A DNA stretch of 35,538 nucleotides from CAZTPC01 sp964615565 (GTDB taxonomy: Bacteria > Patescibacteriota > Saccharimonadia > Saccharimonadales > AWTP1-31). Positions 23,820 through 30,194 of the stretch are shown here, one piece after another. The stretch is taken from the NCBI GenBank assembly GCA_964615565.1, contig CAZTPC010000010.1, forward strand, positions 1-35,538, written 5' to 3'. How positions within the stretch are numbered: position 1 is the stretch's first letter; every line of letters begins with the position of its first letter. The translations under genes were made by a program, and so were the position numbers. A model generated the notes under the pieces. It worked only from the letters and a program-made list of their open reading frames with translations. It searched no databases and was not told the origin of the DNA.

Positions 23820-23905
23820 TGGTGCAGGGTGTAGGATTCGAACCTACGAAGGCATAAGCCAACAGATTTACAGTCTGTCGTGTTTGACCGCTTCACTAAC
23901 CCTGC
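23820..23905 (-). tRNA. tRNA-Tyr (anticodon GTA)
   Basis: An 86-nt class II tRNA with a long variable arm and encoded CCA. The acceptor begins GCAGGGT, the anticodon stem-loop is CAGA-CTGTAAA-TCTG with anticodon GTA, and the T arm contains GGTTCGAATCC. It is 13 nt from the next tRNA and is probably co-transcribed with it. Confidence 0.95.
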
Positions 23906-23918
23906 ATGTGTACTATTA

Positions 23919-23995
23919 TGGAGCCGCCTATCGGATTCGAACCGATGACCTACGGTTTACAAAACCGTCGCTCTAACCAACTGAGCTAAGGCGGC
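23919..23995 (-). tRNA. tRNA-Thr (anticodon TGT)
   Basis: A 77-nt cloverleaf with encoded CCA. The acceptor is GCCGCCT/AGGCGGC with discriminator T, and the anticodon stem ACGGT/ACCGT encloses TTTGTAA, giving anticodon TGT (codon ACA). The T arm contains GGTTCGAATCC. With the GGT isoacceptor about 2 kb away, two Thr tRNAs lie in this segment. Confidence 0.95.
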
Positions 23996-24043
23996 AAAAT
24001 ACAAATTGTAGTGTACCAAAACAGGGGTAAAATGACAATACTT

Positions 24044-24700
24044 CTAAATAACTACCCGACGAGGGCGGATAACCTTTTTTGGCCGACCAGATGGGACGAT
24101 CAGTTTCTTGAGTTTTTGTTCGACTTCGTCGGCTTCGAGCTGCATACCTTTGTCTAGGTACGCTTTATGTAAGATCTGGAATGTCTCTTTATTAGGCTCA
24201 AGCTCGGCTGCTTTCTCGAGTTCGTCTAACATTACCTTATCATTACCAAGTTGCTCTTGAACTTTGGCATACGCAATGTGCCGCGCAGCGAGATCATCTT
24301 CTAGCTTGAGCGCTTGTTCGAACGCGATTCCTGCCTTTTCGTAGTTTTCGGTTTCGTAATAAATAAGCCCCAAGTTATGGAGGCTTGAAGGGGTTGATTC
24401 TATTGAACTGGCAATCTCGAAGCAGTCGATTGCGTCTTTGTATTCTTTTTGCTTAGCGTAAAGGATGCCAAGACGGTTGTATGCTGCAGCATTACGTTCG
24501 TCGATCTTAAGGATGGTGAGCAACGCTTTTTCGGCACGTAGGAAACGGTTCTCGCGCATACCTTGATGTGCGATATCCCAAAGTTTTCCAACTTTGTCGC
24601 TGATTTTTCGAGGGAATATTTCTAGCTCATCTTCAGAGACTTTATTAGCACTCCGAAAAGCCAATACACCGAACCCCAAGACGAGAGCAATCTCAAACAT
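24044..24700 (-). CDS. TPR-repeat protein, possibly membrane-anchored
   Basis: This 218-residue protein starts with a short hydrophobic stretch (IALVLGFGVLAF) and then contains about four tetratricopeptide repeats: ERNAAAYNRLGILYAKQKEY, STPSSLHNLGLIYYETENYE, LAARHIAYAKVQEQLGNDKV and NKETFQILHKAYLDKGMQLE. TPR arrays are protein-binding scaffolds; the partner is unknown. The basic tail GRPKKVIRPRRVVI may bind nucleic acid or acidic partners. The ATG at 24700 has no Shine-Dalgarno, and an extended -10 TGATATACT (hexamer 24710-24715) ends 9 nt upstream, overlapping the end of the holB region. Confidence 0.8.
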   Translation of the reverse strand: MFEIALVLGFGVLAFRSANKVSEDELEIFPRKISDKVGKLWDIAHQGMRENRFLRAEKALLTILKIDERNAAAYNRLGILYAKQKEYKDAIDCFEIASSIESTPSSLHNLGLIYYETENYEKAGIAFEQALKLEDDLAARHIAYAKVQEQLGNDKVMLDELEKAAELEPNKETFQILHKAYLDKGMQLEADEVEQKLKKLIVPSGRPKKVIRPRRVVI

Positions 24701-24709
24701 TGTGTACCA

Positions 24710-24715
24710 AGTATA
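24710..24715 (-). promoter_or_regulatory. Extended -10 of TPR gene
   Basis: On the minus strand TGATATACT ends 9 nt before the ATG at 24700; no ribosome-binding site is present. It sits against the 3' end of holB. Confidence 0.5.
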
Positions 24716-25573
24716 TCATAATTCAAGCATAAGATTTGTCAGAAGCAGCTTGGCTTGTACATGCATGTTGGCTCGCTGTTGTGCGTCAACCACTGCTCGT
24801 AACCGGCTAGCCCAGCGTTTGCTGTTTGGGCTACCGGCACTCACGGCTTGCCCTAGCGCGGCGTGACACACTCGTTCCATAGCTTGTAGTAGTAACGGAA
24901 CATTCTTTTGTTTGGATAGTTCATCTACTTTGGCCAATCGCTCATAGAGAGTACTGGCAAGCAGCGACTTAGCAATATCGATCTGCGCAACTAGTGGATG
25001 TTCTGAGTCTTTATCTAATAGAGCGTGGAGTAGCCCGGGGTATCCCTCGCTCAGGTGGTAGGCTCTGGTTACTTCAGTTTCGCTACCCTGCTGGCTGAAG
25101 TATTCGGAAGCTTGCTGCAAGGCTGGCGGCAAGATTTGTAATACCTGCGCTCGAGAGCGGATAGTTGGCAAAAGGCGATCTAGGCTGGTGACAGTTAAAA
25201 CGATAACACTATCCGCTGGTGGCTCTTCGAGTAGTTTAAGAAACGCATTTTGTGCTTCTGTACTCATAGTCTCGCCCTGTTCAATAATAAGTGCTCGGCG
25301 ATATGCGGCCCTGCCAGGGACCTTTAGTTGCATGAATGTTTGGGCTGTGCGGATCTGCTCAATAGCTACGCCCTTTTCTTGATCATGCAACCACTGTACA
25401 TAAGGATGTTCGGCGAGCTTGCCTGGAGAAGATTCCAACATTTTGGCAACAACATACTCAGCAGCTGTACCTTTGCCGCTTCCAGTAGGGCCTACGATAA
25501 GTAGTGCGTGTGATGGACGTGCAAGAAAATCTTCAATAACCTTCGCGGTATTCGGATGGAACAAGGGCTCCAT
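24716..25573 (-). CDS. holB: DNA polymerase III delta-prime subunit (clamp loader)
   Basis: This 285-residue AAA+ protein has a P-loop (LLIVGPTGSGKGTAAEYVVA), the Walker-B-like stretch RRALIIEQGETMSTEAQNAF followed by LKLLEEPP, and sensor 1 VIVLTVTSLDRLLPTIRSRA, where the usual SRC reads SRA. It would load the sliding clamp with DnaX and HolA. The zinc-finger cysteines found in DnaX are absent, which supports delta-prime over tau/gamma. It lies 2 nt after the pseudouridine synthase stop and is probably in one operon with it and the cupin gene. The C-terminal collar domain is diverged. Confidence 0.85.
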   Translation of the reverse strand: MEPLFHPNTAKVIEDFLARPSHALLIVGPTGSGKGTAAEYVVAKMLESSPGKLAEHPYVQWLHDQEKGVAIEQIRTAQTFMQLKVPGRAAYRRALIIEQGETMSTEAQNAFLKLLEEPPADSVIVLTVTSLDRLLPTIRSRAQVLQILPPALQQASEYFSQQGSETEVTRAYHLSEGYPGLLHALLDKDSEHPLVAQIDIAKSLLASTLYERLAKVDELSKQKNVPLLLQAMERVCHAALGQAVSAGSPNSKRWASRLRAVVDAQQRANMHVQAKLLLTNLMLEL

Positions 25574-25575
25574 GA

Positions 25576-26424
25576 TTACACCTTCTGATTAAACGATTTC
25601 GGTAACGGAGCTTCGAATATTTTTCGTTCGCCACTAGGGATGGTTATCTCAAGTGATAAGGCATGTAGATAGGTACGGTCAGCCGGTTCGCCTCCATACA
25701 GTACATCGCCGATTATGGGGTGCTCGAGTTGCGCCAGGTGCACGCGAAGCTGATGAGTACGGCCAGTTACCGGTCGAAGTTCGATAAGGCTGTGTGTTTC
25801 GCCGGTCTTGAGAACTTTGTAGTTGGTTATGGCAGCTTTGCCATTCGGACCGACACGGAAGGTCTGGGGCTTCTTGGGGTTGCGTTCGATAGGCATGTCT
25901 ATCGACGCTTCAAGTGGATCGAGCGTGCCAACAACTACGGCATTGTAGGTCTTTTTTGTCTTACGTTCAGAGAATTGCTTCTGGAGTTTGGCTAGAGCCT
26001 TTTCATTCTTAGCACAGATTATCACGCCGGAGGTGACACGGTCGAGTCGGTGCACAATCCCGCCACGGTTGTCACTCATGCCAGTGGTGAATTGTCGGAT
26101 AAAGGTTGATACTGTTGCTTCCGGGTTGAATACTCCCTTGCTATGCGTTAGTACTCCTTCCGGCTTATTAACAACTATGCAATCGTCGTCTTGGTAGAGG
26201 ATGTCTAGGTCAATCTCTGGGATATCTTGCAGCTGTGACGGTTGGAAGTCTAGCTCAATCACATCGCCTTCATATACTCTGGTTGATGGCTTATAGATAA
26301 CTTTACCGTTAAGCGTTGCCTTGCCTTGATCGAGTAAGACACTTACAAATGAACGGCTGAGTTCCTGGGTCGATGCAATAGAGGCATCAATTCTTTTAGC
26401 TTCTTCAACAGTAAACGTAATCAT
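25576..26424 (-). CDS. RluA/RluD-family 23S rRNA pseudouridine synthase
   Basis: This 282-residue enzyme converts uridine to pseudouridine in rRNA. An N-terminal S4 RNA-binding domain (SRSFVSVLLDQGKATLNGKV) is followed by the catalytic domain with the RluA/RluD motif GGIVHRLDRVTSGVIICAKN, whose Asp is the nucleophile. Further family stretches are VVNKPEGVLTHSKG, ELRPVTGRTHQLRVHLA and HPIIGDVLYGG. The size and the S4 domain fit RluD. It overlaps the cupin gene by 4 nt upstream and holB follows after 2 nt, so translation is coupled. Confidence 0.92.
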   Translation of the reverse strand: MITFTVEEAKRIDASIASTQELSRSFVSVLLDQGKATLNGKVIYKPSTRVYEGDVIELDFQPSQLQDIPEIDLDILYQDDDCIVVNKPEGVLTHSKGVFNPEATVSTFIRQFTTGMSDNRGGIVHRLDRVTSGVIICAKNEKALAKLQKQFSERKTKKTYNAVVVGTLDPLEASIDMPIERNPKKPQTFRVGPNGKAAITNYKVLKTGETHSLIELRPVTGRTHQLRVHLAQLEHPIIGDVLYGGEPADRTYLHALSLEITIPSGERKIFEAPLPKSFNQKV

Positions 26425-26768
26425 GAAGCTGCAACCCTAAAGAAGACGTATTCGCTCTGACTCTCTCCGGTATTCTCGATGCGATGCTCGGTGTCTGGCG
26501 GAAAGATAAACAAGTCACCAACGGTGTAGTCATAGCTGCCATCGCGGTCTTCTACGATCCCACTGCCCTTTAAGACATACATTACTTCTTCAATACCGGC
26601 ATGATCGTGCCACTCGAACGCCTTGCCGGCATCGAGGTAACCGTGAGTCATGGCTTCGATATGTTGGCTAACGGTCTGGCCTTTATCTATATAGAGGCGT
26701 CTGGAGCCACTGCCGCCGTGGGCTTCTTCCAATGGGATGTCAGCAATTGTTTTTTTAGTAATTTTCAA
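26421..26768 (-). CDS. Cupin-domain protein
   Basis: This 115-residue protein is a single small beta-barrel cupin. The first motif is KAFEWHDHAGIEEVMYVLKG (metal ligands His-His-Glu) and the second is GDLFIFPPDTEHRIENTGES (His). It should bind a metal ion such as Mn, Fe or Zn; the substrate is unknown, with isomerase, dioxygenase or sensor roles possible. Its start overlaps the trpS stop by 4 nt and its stop overlaps the pseudouridine synthase start, so it lies in a tightly coupled run from trpS to holB. Confidence 0.85.
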   Translation of the reverse strand: MKITKKTIADIPLEEAHGGSGSRRLYIDKGQTVSQHIEAMTHGYLDAGKAFEWHDHAGIEEVMYVLKGSGIVEDRDGSYDYTVGDLFIFPPDTEHRIENTGESQSEYVFFRVAAS

Positions 26769-27796
26769 CGTAGACCCACTGCTTTCTGTACGTTTAATAG
26801 TGTCTGACCGGCGATTTCGCGGAGTGCTGCTTCGGACGATTCAAGCTTGGCATTAAGTTGGTCGTTATCTACCGCAGCAAGTCTGGCTTGGAAGTCTGTA
26901 AGGAATTTCTTTACGGCTTCGGCAACTGCAGATTTAAGCGGGCCATATTGTTCTTGCCCAGCGTACTCGTTAAGAACATCTTGTAGTGTTCGGTCTTCGA
27001 GCAGTGCAAGGATTTGCAATAGGTTACTGATGCCAGGCTGGTTTACTGGATCGAAATCGATCTTCCCGAGGCTATCAGTGGTAGCACTCATAACCTTTTT
27101 GGCAGCGTCTTCTGGTGTGTCACCGAGAAAGATTATGCCTTTGCCTGACTCGTCGGACTTGCTCATCTTCTTGGATGGATCACTGAGATCCTTAATACGT
27201 AGACCCTGATCTTTGCCGAAGAACTCGTGTTGTTCTTTTACGGCTTTTGGAATGGTAAACAACTCGTGGCCAAACTTATTGTTGAGTCGTTCGGCTATGT
27301 CGCGGGTGTATTCCAGGTGCTGAGATTGGTCGTCGCCTACAGGCACATACGTCGTTTGGTAGAGCAAGATATCGGCTGCCATAAGTGGTGGGTAGTTAAG
27401 TAACGCCATACTTACTCGGTCGTTGCCTATCTTGGCTGACTTATCTTTGAACTGAGTCATACGCATCATCTCGCCAACGCCGGTAAAGGCATCGAGAATG
27501 TGGGCTAGCTCGCTGTGGGCTGTCACATAACTTTCGCGGAAAATACGGATGTTGTCCGACTCAAGCGGCAAGCCAGCCGCCGTGTAGGTTCGTAGATTGT
27601 CTTTGATTTGTTGCTGCAACTGGCTGTGATCGATTGGCGTCGAAAAACTGTGCAGGTCGGCCATCATGAGGTTAACTTGATAGTCTTCTGCGTGTTTGGT
27701 GGCCATATCGATGAGCGGCAACAACGCCCCAAAATAGTTTCCTATATGAAGATCGTTGTTAGCCCTCAGGCCAGTTAGAATTACTGGTTTTGTCAT
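26765..27796 (-). CDS. trpS: Tryptophanyl-tRNA synthetase
   Basis: This 343-residue class I synthetase charges tRNA-Trp. The HIGH-type motif is in LRANNDLHIGNYFGALLPLI and the KMSKS loop reads KKMSKSDESG. The Trp-site region VGEMMRMTQFKDKSAKIG and the tail ALREIAGQTLLNVQKAVGLR are typical. I set the start at the ATG at 27796 (MTKPVILTGL); the frame is open upstream to 28009 but that sequence is low-quality, Arg-rich and overlaps another gene. AAGGAG lies at 27801-27806 with TATAAT immediately before it (27807-27812), so it may have a start site within the leader, or be co-transcribed from the DAHP synthase operon 32 nt upstream. No T-box is present. Confidence 0.95.
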   Translation of the reverse strand: MTKPVILTGLRANNDLHIGNYFGALLPLIDMATKHAEDYQVNLMMADLHSFSTPIDHSQLQQQIKDNLRTYTAAGLPLESDNIRIFRESYVTAHSELAHILDAFTGVGEMMRMTQFKDKSAKIGNDRVSMALLNYPPLMAADILLYQTTYVPVGDDQSQHLEYTRDIAERLNNKFGHELFTIPKAVKEQHEFFGKDQGLRIKDLSDPSKKMSKSDESGKGIIFLGDTPEDAAKKVMSATTDSLGKIDFDPVNQPGISNLLQILALLEDRTLQDVLNEYAGQEQYGPLKSAVAEAVKKFLTDFQARLAAVDNDQLNAKLESSEAALREIAGQTLLNVQKAVGLR

Positions 27797-27828
27797 ATTA
27801 CTCCTTATTATAGTACATCTAATCTCTG

Positions 27829-28071
27829 TTAAGAATTCTGGTACGGATCGCCGCCATGATGGTCGCACGGTACTTGTACGAATTCTATTGTTGCTAACTG
27901 CATAGCTGCTCCTAAGAGTTGTCCAGGCAGCCCTTCGCTGTGCCGGGTTGCGGGCAAATCTCCCGCGTATTCTACGATCGTGCGCGCACACTTTGTAGGG
28001 CTGGCGCATTGTAGAATACGGGTGATTGTATCGAGGTCTTCGGGGCTCCGAAGGATGTTAAAGTTTGTCAT
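27829..28071 (-). CDS. Hypothetical 80-residue protein
   Basis: I do not recognise this protein. It starts MTNFNILRSPEDLDTITRIL and contains two early Cys residues (QCASPTKCARTIVEYAGDLP) and one near the His-rich end CDHHGGDPYQNS. That gives a possible metal site from Cys32, Cys39 or the terminal Cys-His-His, but this is speculation. An AGGAG ribosome-binding site 7 nt before the ATG is good. It lies between the 64-residue gene and trpS on the same strand, after a strong hairpin, and is probably part of the DAHP synthase transcript. Confidence 0.55.
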   Translation of the reverse strand: MTNFNILRSPEDLDTITRILQCASPTKCARTIVEYAGDLPATRHSEGLPGQLLGAAMQLATIEFVQVPCDHHGGDPYQNS

Positions 28072-28115
28072 TAGATTCTCCTATCTAAAGTATTTATTGT
28101 GTTGAAATGTCTCAT

Positions 28116-28151
28116 ACGACTCTCGGCTGGCTCCCCAGCCGAGGCTGTCGT
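28116..28151 (-). promoter_or_regulatory. Strong intercistronic hairpin
   Basis: A perfect 9-bp GC-rich stem (28122-28130 with 28135-28143, CTCGGCTGG/CCAGCCGAG) has a 4-nt loop and is extended by ACGAC/GTCGT across a small internal loop. No U tract follows on either strand, so a simple terminator is unlikely. A stability or processing element between the 64- and 80-residue genes is more likely. Confidence 0.55.
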
Positions 28152-28171
28152 GTTTAATCGTTGGCGGGACA

Positions 28172-28366
28172 TCAAGTCTGCCAGGCTATTTCCATCTGTA
28201 CCTGGGTCAGAGAGTCTATGGGCTTAGGTACGCTAAACTCTAGGTCTAGCACACCAGTCTCCATAAAGTTCGTCATGATATCGATGAGGTTTAGTCGTTT
28301 TTCTTCTGGTATTTCGATGCTATAGACATCGCGCATCGTCGATGCTTCATCAAAGTTAAGATGCAT
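28172..28366 (-). CDS. Hypothetical 64-residue acidic protein
   Basis: This small protein (MHLNFDEASTMRDVYSIEIP and onward) is acidic, with a predicted helix KRLNLIDIMTNFMETGVLDL and no Cys. I recognise no family; it does not match AroQ chorismate mutase. Its ATG at 28366 overlaps the end of the DAHP synthase gene by 11 nt, with AAGGAG upstream inside that gene, so translation is probably coupled. This tight link suggests a partner or regulator of the synthase, since class II DAHP synthases are known to form complexes with small partners such as chorismate mutase, but that role is only an inference. Confidence 0.55.
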   Translation of the reverse strand: MHLNFDEASTMRDVYSIEIPEEKRLNLIDIMTNFMETGVLDLEFSVPKPIDSLTQVQMEIAWQT

Positions 28367-29546
28367 GTTGCACTCCTTGGTTCATTTGGTTAGCAAGATG
28401 GTCGTAGACCAGCTTGGTTTGGTTAGGGTTGAGGCGAGGGTCGATCTCGCCAGGGTGAGTCGGCACTTGGTCGTCATGGTCTACGCATTCTAGCCGATCT
28501 TCGTGCGTGGTCTCAAAGTGACCGCCATCGAGCCGCAAGTTAACACTGCGCAGTGCTTGGCCTAAGTTTGTAATGCCCTGCATGATGTCTGGTACGGCAC
28601 GTATCTTGCCGTTGACAGTCTTCTTAGTAGCGCCATGCATGTCGTACAAGTTGCGTGCACTAGGACTATGTTTGGCAATTGCGCTAACGATTGTTTCTAG
28701 CTGGTCTAGCTCGTCTAATCCTACCCTGATCATGAACAGCAACTTTCCTGGCTCCCCGAAGGGGTTGAGTCGTTCACTTAGCTGTCGGATATGATCTTCA
28801 TCGCTAGTTGCATCTATTTTGACCCCAACGGTGTTTTCTATGCTCGAGAGCATATCGACATGCGGGCCATCGGCTCTGTTGGTGCGAACGCCAATCCATG
28901 GCAGATCAGCCGACAGTAAGTAGAACTTACCTGTCTCCGGATCTTGTCGTACGAATGGTAGTTCCCCGGCAAGTAGTAATGCCTCATGAGCAGTTGGAAT
29001 GTGGATACCTCGTGTCCCACGGACTAATTCTTCGCGGATGGTTAACGCTTGGATGTGACTGTTGACTATTCGAACCGGGTCCGGTGTGCGCTCATTGATG
29101 CCCTTGCCGTTAACTTCGTCGCCCATAAAGCTGGGAACAACTCGCCCATCGGCAAGCGTTTCGAACTCCTCACTTCGTGGTTTAGTCGACTGTCGGAGCC
29201 CGCGGTAAACTGCTAACATGCCATCTAATTCAGTCTCACCAACTATCTCCAGCCCTCTTGTTACGGGCAATACCTTTTCTTTGGCTGGGATTGTCAGGTC
29301 TACGATCTCGTGGCAGCTACCAAACAGCACGATGCCTGCAGTTAGGCCTACCACAGTCTTGAAGTAGTCTATGTCTCGTGGCGTAGTTACACCCTCCATC
29401 TCGACCAAGTCTCTGATACCACAGAATAGTCTGCGATCATCTGGAAACGACGGTTGGAAGTTTACCGGGTAGTCCGGTGTTGGTAGCCCTCTTTGTATTT
29501 CGTGTGCCCTTTCGTGCACGTCGTTGAACATTCTTGTTACACTCAT
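28356..29546 (-). CDS. aroG: Class II DAHP synthase (3-deoxy-D-arabino-heptulosonate 7-phosphate synthase)
   Basis: This 396-residue enzyme would join phosphoenolpyruvate and erythrose 4-phosphate, the first step of the shikimate pathway. It matches the class II (plant/Mycobacterium AroG) family across its length. The four metal ligands are visible: Cys78 (GSCHEIVD), His304 (YDMHGAT), Glu345 (GGHFETT) and Asp369 (IDPRLNPNQ). Substrate contacts are KPRS at 122-125, WIGVRTNRADGPHV at 217-230, Lys243 (VGVK) and Arg274 (MIRVG). The usual GRxAGQYAKPRS reads YRGLRQSTKPRS. I set the start at the ATG at 29546 (MSVTRMFNDV), because upstream codons overlap the attenuator. Expression is probably controlled by that attenuator. 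Phenazine- or rifamycin-type paralogues share this fold, so a specialised role is possible. Confidence 0.88.
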   Translation of the reverse strand: MSVTRMFNDVHERAHEIQRGLPTPDYPVNFQPSFPDDRRLFCGIRDLVEMEGVTTPRDIDYFKTVVGLTAGIVLFGSCHEIVDLTIPAKEKVLPVTRGLEIVGETELDGMLAVYRGLRQSTKPRSEEFETLADGRVVPSFMGDEVNGKGINERTPDPVRIVNSHIQALTIREELVRGTRGIHIPTAHEALLLAGELPFVRQDPETGKFYLLSADLPWIGVRTNRADGPHVDMLSSIENTVGVKIDATSDEDHIRQLSERLNPFGEPGKLLFMIRVGLDELDQLETIVSAIAKHSPSARNLYDMHGATKKTVNGKIRAVPDIMQGITNLGQALRSVNLRLDGGHFETTHEDRLECVDHDDQVPTHPGEIDPRLNPNQTKLVYDHLANQMNQGVQHAS

Positions 29547-29571
29547 TTGTCTCTCATTTTCTTTCTGAATT

Positions 29572-29602
29572 AAAAAACCGCCCTTTTTCCATGGCGGTTT
29601 GC
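29572..29602 (-). terminator. Attenuator terminator (segments 3:4)
   Basis: On the minus strand AAACCGCC (29600-29593) pairs with GGCGGTTT (29582-29575) around a 10-nt loop, followed by a run of T to 29572. It lies between the leader peptide and the DAHP synthase start. Segment 3 (29590-29602) can instead pair with segment 2 (29639-29651). Confidence 0.9.
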
Positions 29603-29664
29603 GGAGCGGATTTATTTGGGATTTATTGGTAAATAGAAGCAAAGCGCCATGTGTAAGATGGTGC
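29590..29664 (-). promoter_or_regulatory. Attenuator RNA segments 1, 2 and 3 (pause hairpin and antiterminator)
   Basis: Segment 1 GCACCAT (29664-29658) pairs with ATGGCGC (29650-29644) at 6 of 7 positions around a 7-nt loop. Segment 2 CATGGCGCTTTGC (29651-29639) pairs with segment 3 GCAAACCGCCATG (29602-29590) at 12 of 13 positions, with one C-C mismatch. The pairings are mutually exclusive with the 3:4 terminator. A ribosome stalled at Tyr15-Trp16-Phe17 would cover segment 1 and free segment 2, giving antitermination; one that reaches the stop would cover segment 2 and allow termination. Confidence 0.85.
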
Positions 29665-29715
29665 GAACCAATAAGCTGAAAGCTGTTTAAATGATTGTGC
29701 AATGTTTTGTAACAT
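29623..29715 (-). CDS. 30-residue aromatic leader peptide
   Basis: ATG at 29715 to TAA at 29623 reads MLQNIAQSFKQLSAYWFAPS followed by YTWRFASIYQ. It has 2 Trp, 3 Tyr and 3 Phe in 30 residues, including consecutive Tyr-Trp-Phe at codons 15-17 (TAT TGG TTC). These codons lie immediately 5' of RNA segment 1, and the end of the ORF runs through segment 2, as in trp leader peptides. No Shine-Dalgarno is visible. A -10 hexamer ends 10 nt before the ATG, so the leader mRNA is very short at its 5' end. The peptide itself is probably non-functional; its translation is the sensor. Confidence 0.82.
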   Translation of the reverse strand: MLQNIAQSFKQLSAYWFAPSYTWRFASIYQ

Positions 29716-29725
29716 AACAGGAGCT

Positions 29726-29754
29726 ACGATACTCTCGAATTACTTCTTTGTCAA
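29726..29754 (-). promoter_or_regulatory. Sigma-70 promoter of the DAHP synthase operon
   Basis: On the minus strand a perfect TTGACA (29754-29749) and TATCGT (29731-29726) are separated by 17 bp. The predicted start is a few bases before the leader-peptide ATG at 29715. Confidence 0.75.
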
Positions 29755-29777
29755 CATAACCGTATTGCTAACAGAGG

Positions 29778-30194
29778 TCAGCGCTTGATCAAAAAGTATG
29801 GCTTATTTACAAATAGTGCCAACTTTGGCTGTTTATCCAGCGTTTTAATAACATGAGTATGTTGGTGCGCAGGAATGGTCTTTTTGACACTGTCACTAGA
29901 ACGAGCGTAGATGTTATAGTTCTTTGCTTCGTAATCCATGATGAGCTTTAATATCTCGTCGCGTTCTGGCTTGGTGAGTTGCTTGAGGTTCTTGACGTGT
30001 CGCTTAGGAACGATTAGTAGGTGCTCAGTTACGTCCCGGAACTCCCACAAGTCGTATGCATAGATGTTACGGATAATGCGGGCGTACTTGTATTCCTTCA
30101 CTAGCGCACCCTCAGTGGGGGTACAGAATGGACAGACATCTTTTGGCCCGGACTTGTATCGCTTGCGTGTACTGCGGTATCTAAACATCATCAC
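29778..30194 (-). CDS. HIT-domain protein
   Basis: This protein of about 138 residues belongs to the histidine triad superfamily, which hydrolyses or transfers nucleoside monophosphates from phosphoramidate, phosphate or adenylated substrates. The triad is HQHTHVIK near residue 112. The N-terminal VCPFC pair followed by YARIIRNIYAYDLWEFRDVT and EHLLIVPKRHV is family-like. The strongly basic start (FRYRSTRKRYKSG) suggests nucleic-acid contact. Three consecutive ATGs (30194, 30191, 30188) overlap the stop of the nucleotidyltransferase gene, so the two are coupled. No clear terminator separates it from the attenuator promoter. Confidence 0.8.
   Translation of the reverse strand: MMMFRYRSTRKRYKSGPKDVCPFCTPTEGALVKEYKYARIIRNIYAYDLWEFRDVTEHLLIVPKRHVKNLKQLTKPERDEILKLIMDYEAKNYNIYARSSDSVKKTIPAHQHTHVIKTLDKQPKLALFVNKPYFLIKR

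Noticed and set aside
27797..28009. N-terminal extension of trpS to 28009
   Set aside because: The extension is Arg-rich and out of character for TrpRS, overlaps the 80-residue gene in another frame, and a good ribosome-binding site precedes the ATG at 27796.
28116..28151. Intrinsic terminator between the 64- and 80-residue genes
   Set aside because: The hairpin is strong but no U tract follows on either strand, so it is listed as an intercistronic hairpin instead.
27797..28171. T-box riboswitch upstream of trpS
   Set aside because: No TGGTACCGCG-like T-box antiterminator sequence and no specifier-loop stem could be found. Control by the upstream attenuator or a local promoter fits better.
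29547..29702. N-terminal extension of the DAHP synthase to an ATG at 29702
   Set aside because: These 52 codons overlap the attenuator hairpins and translate to unlikely sequence (many His, Pro, Lys). The family match begins at the ATG at 29546.
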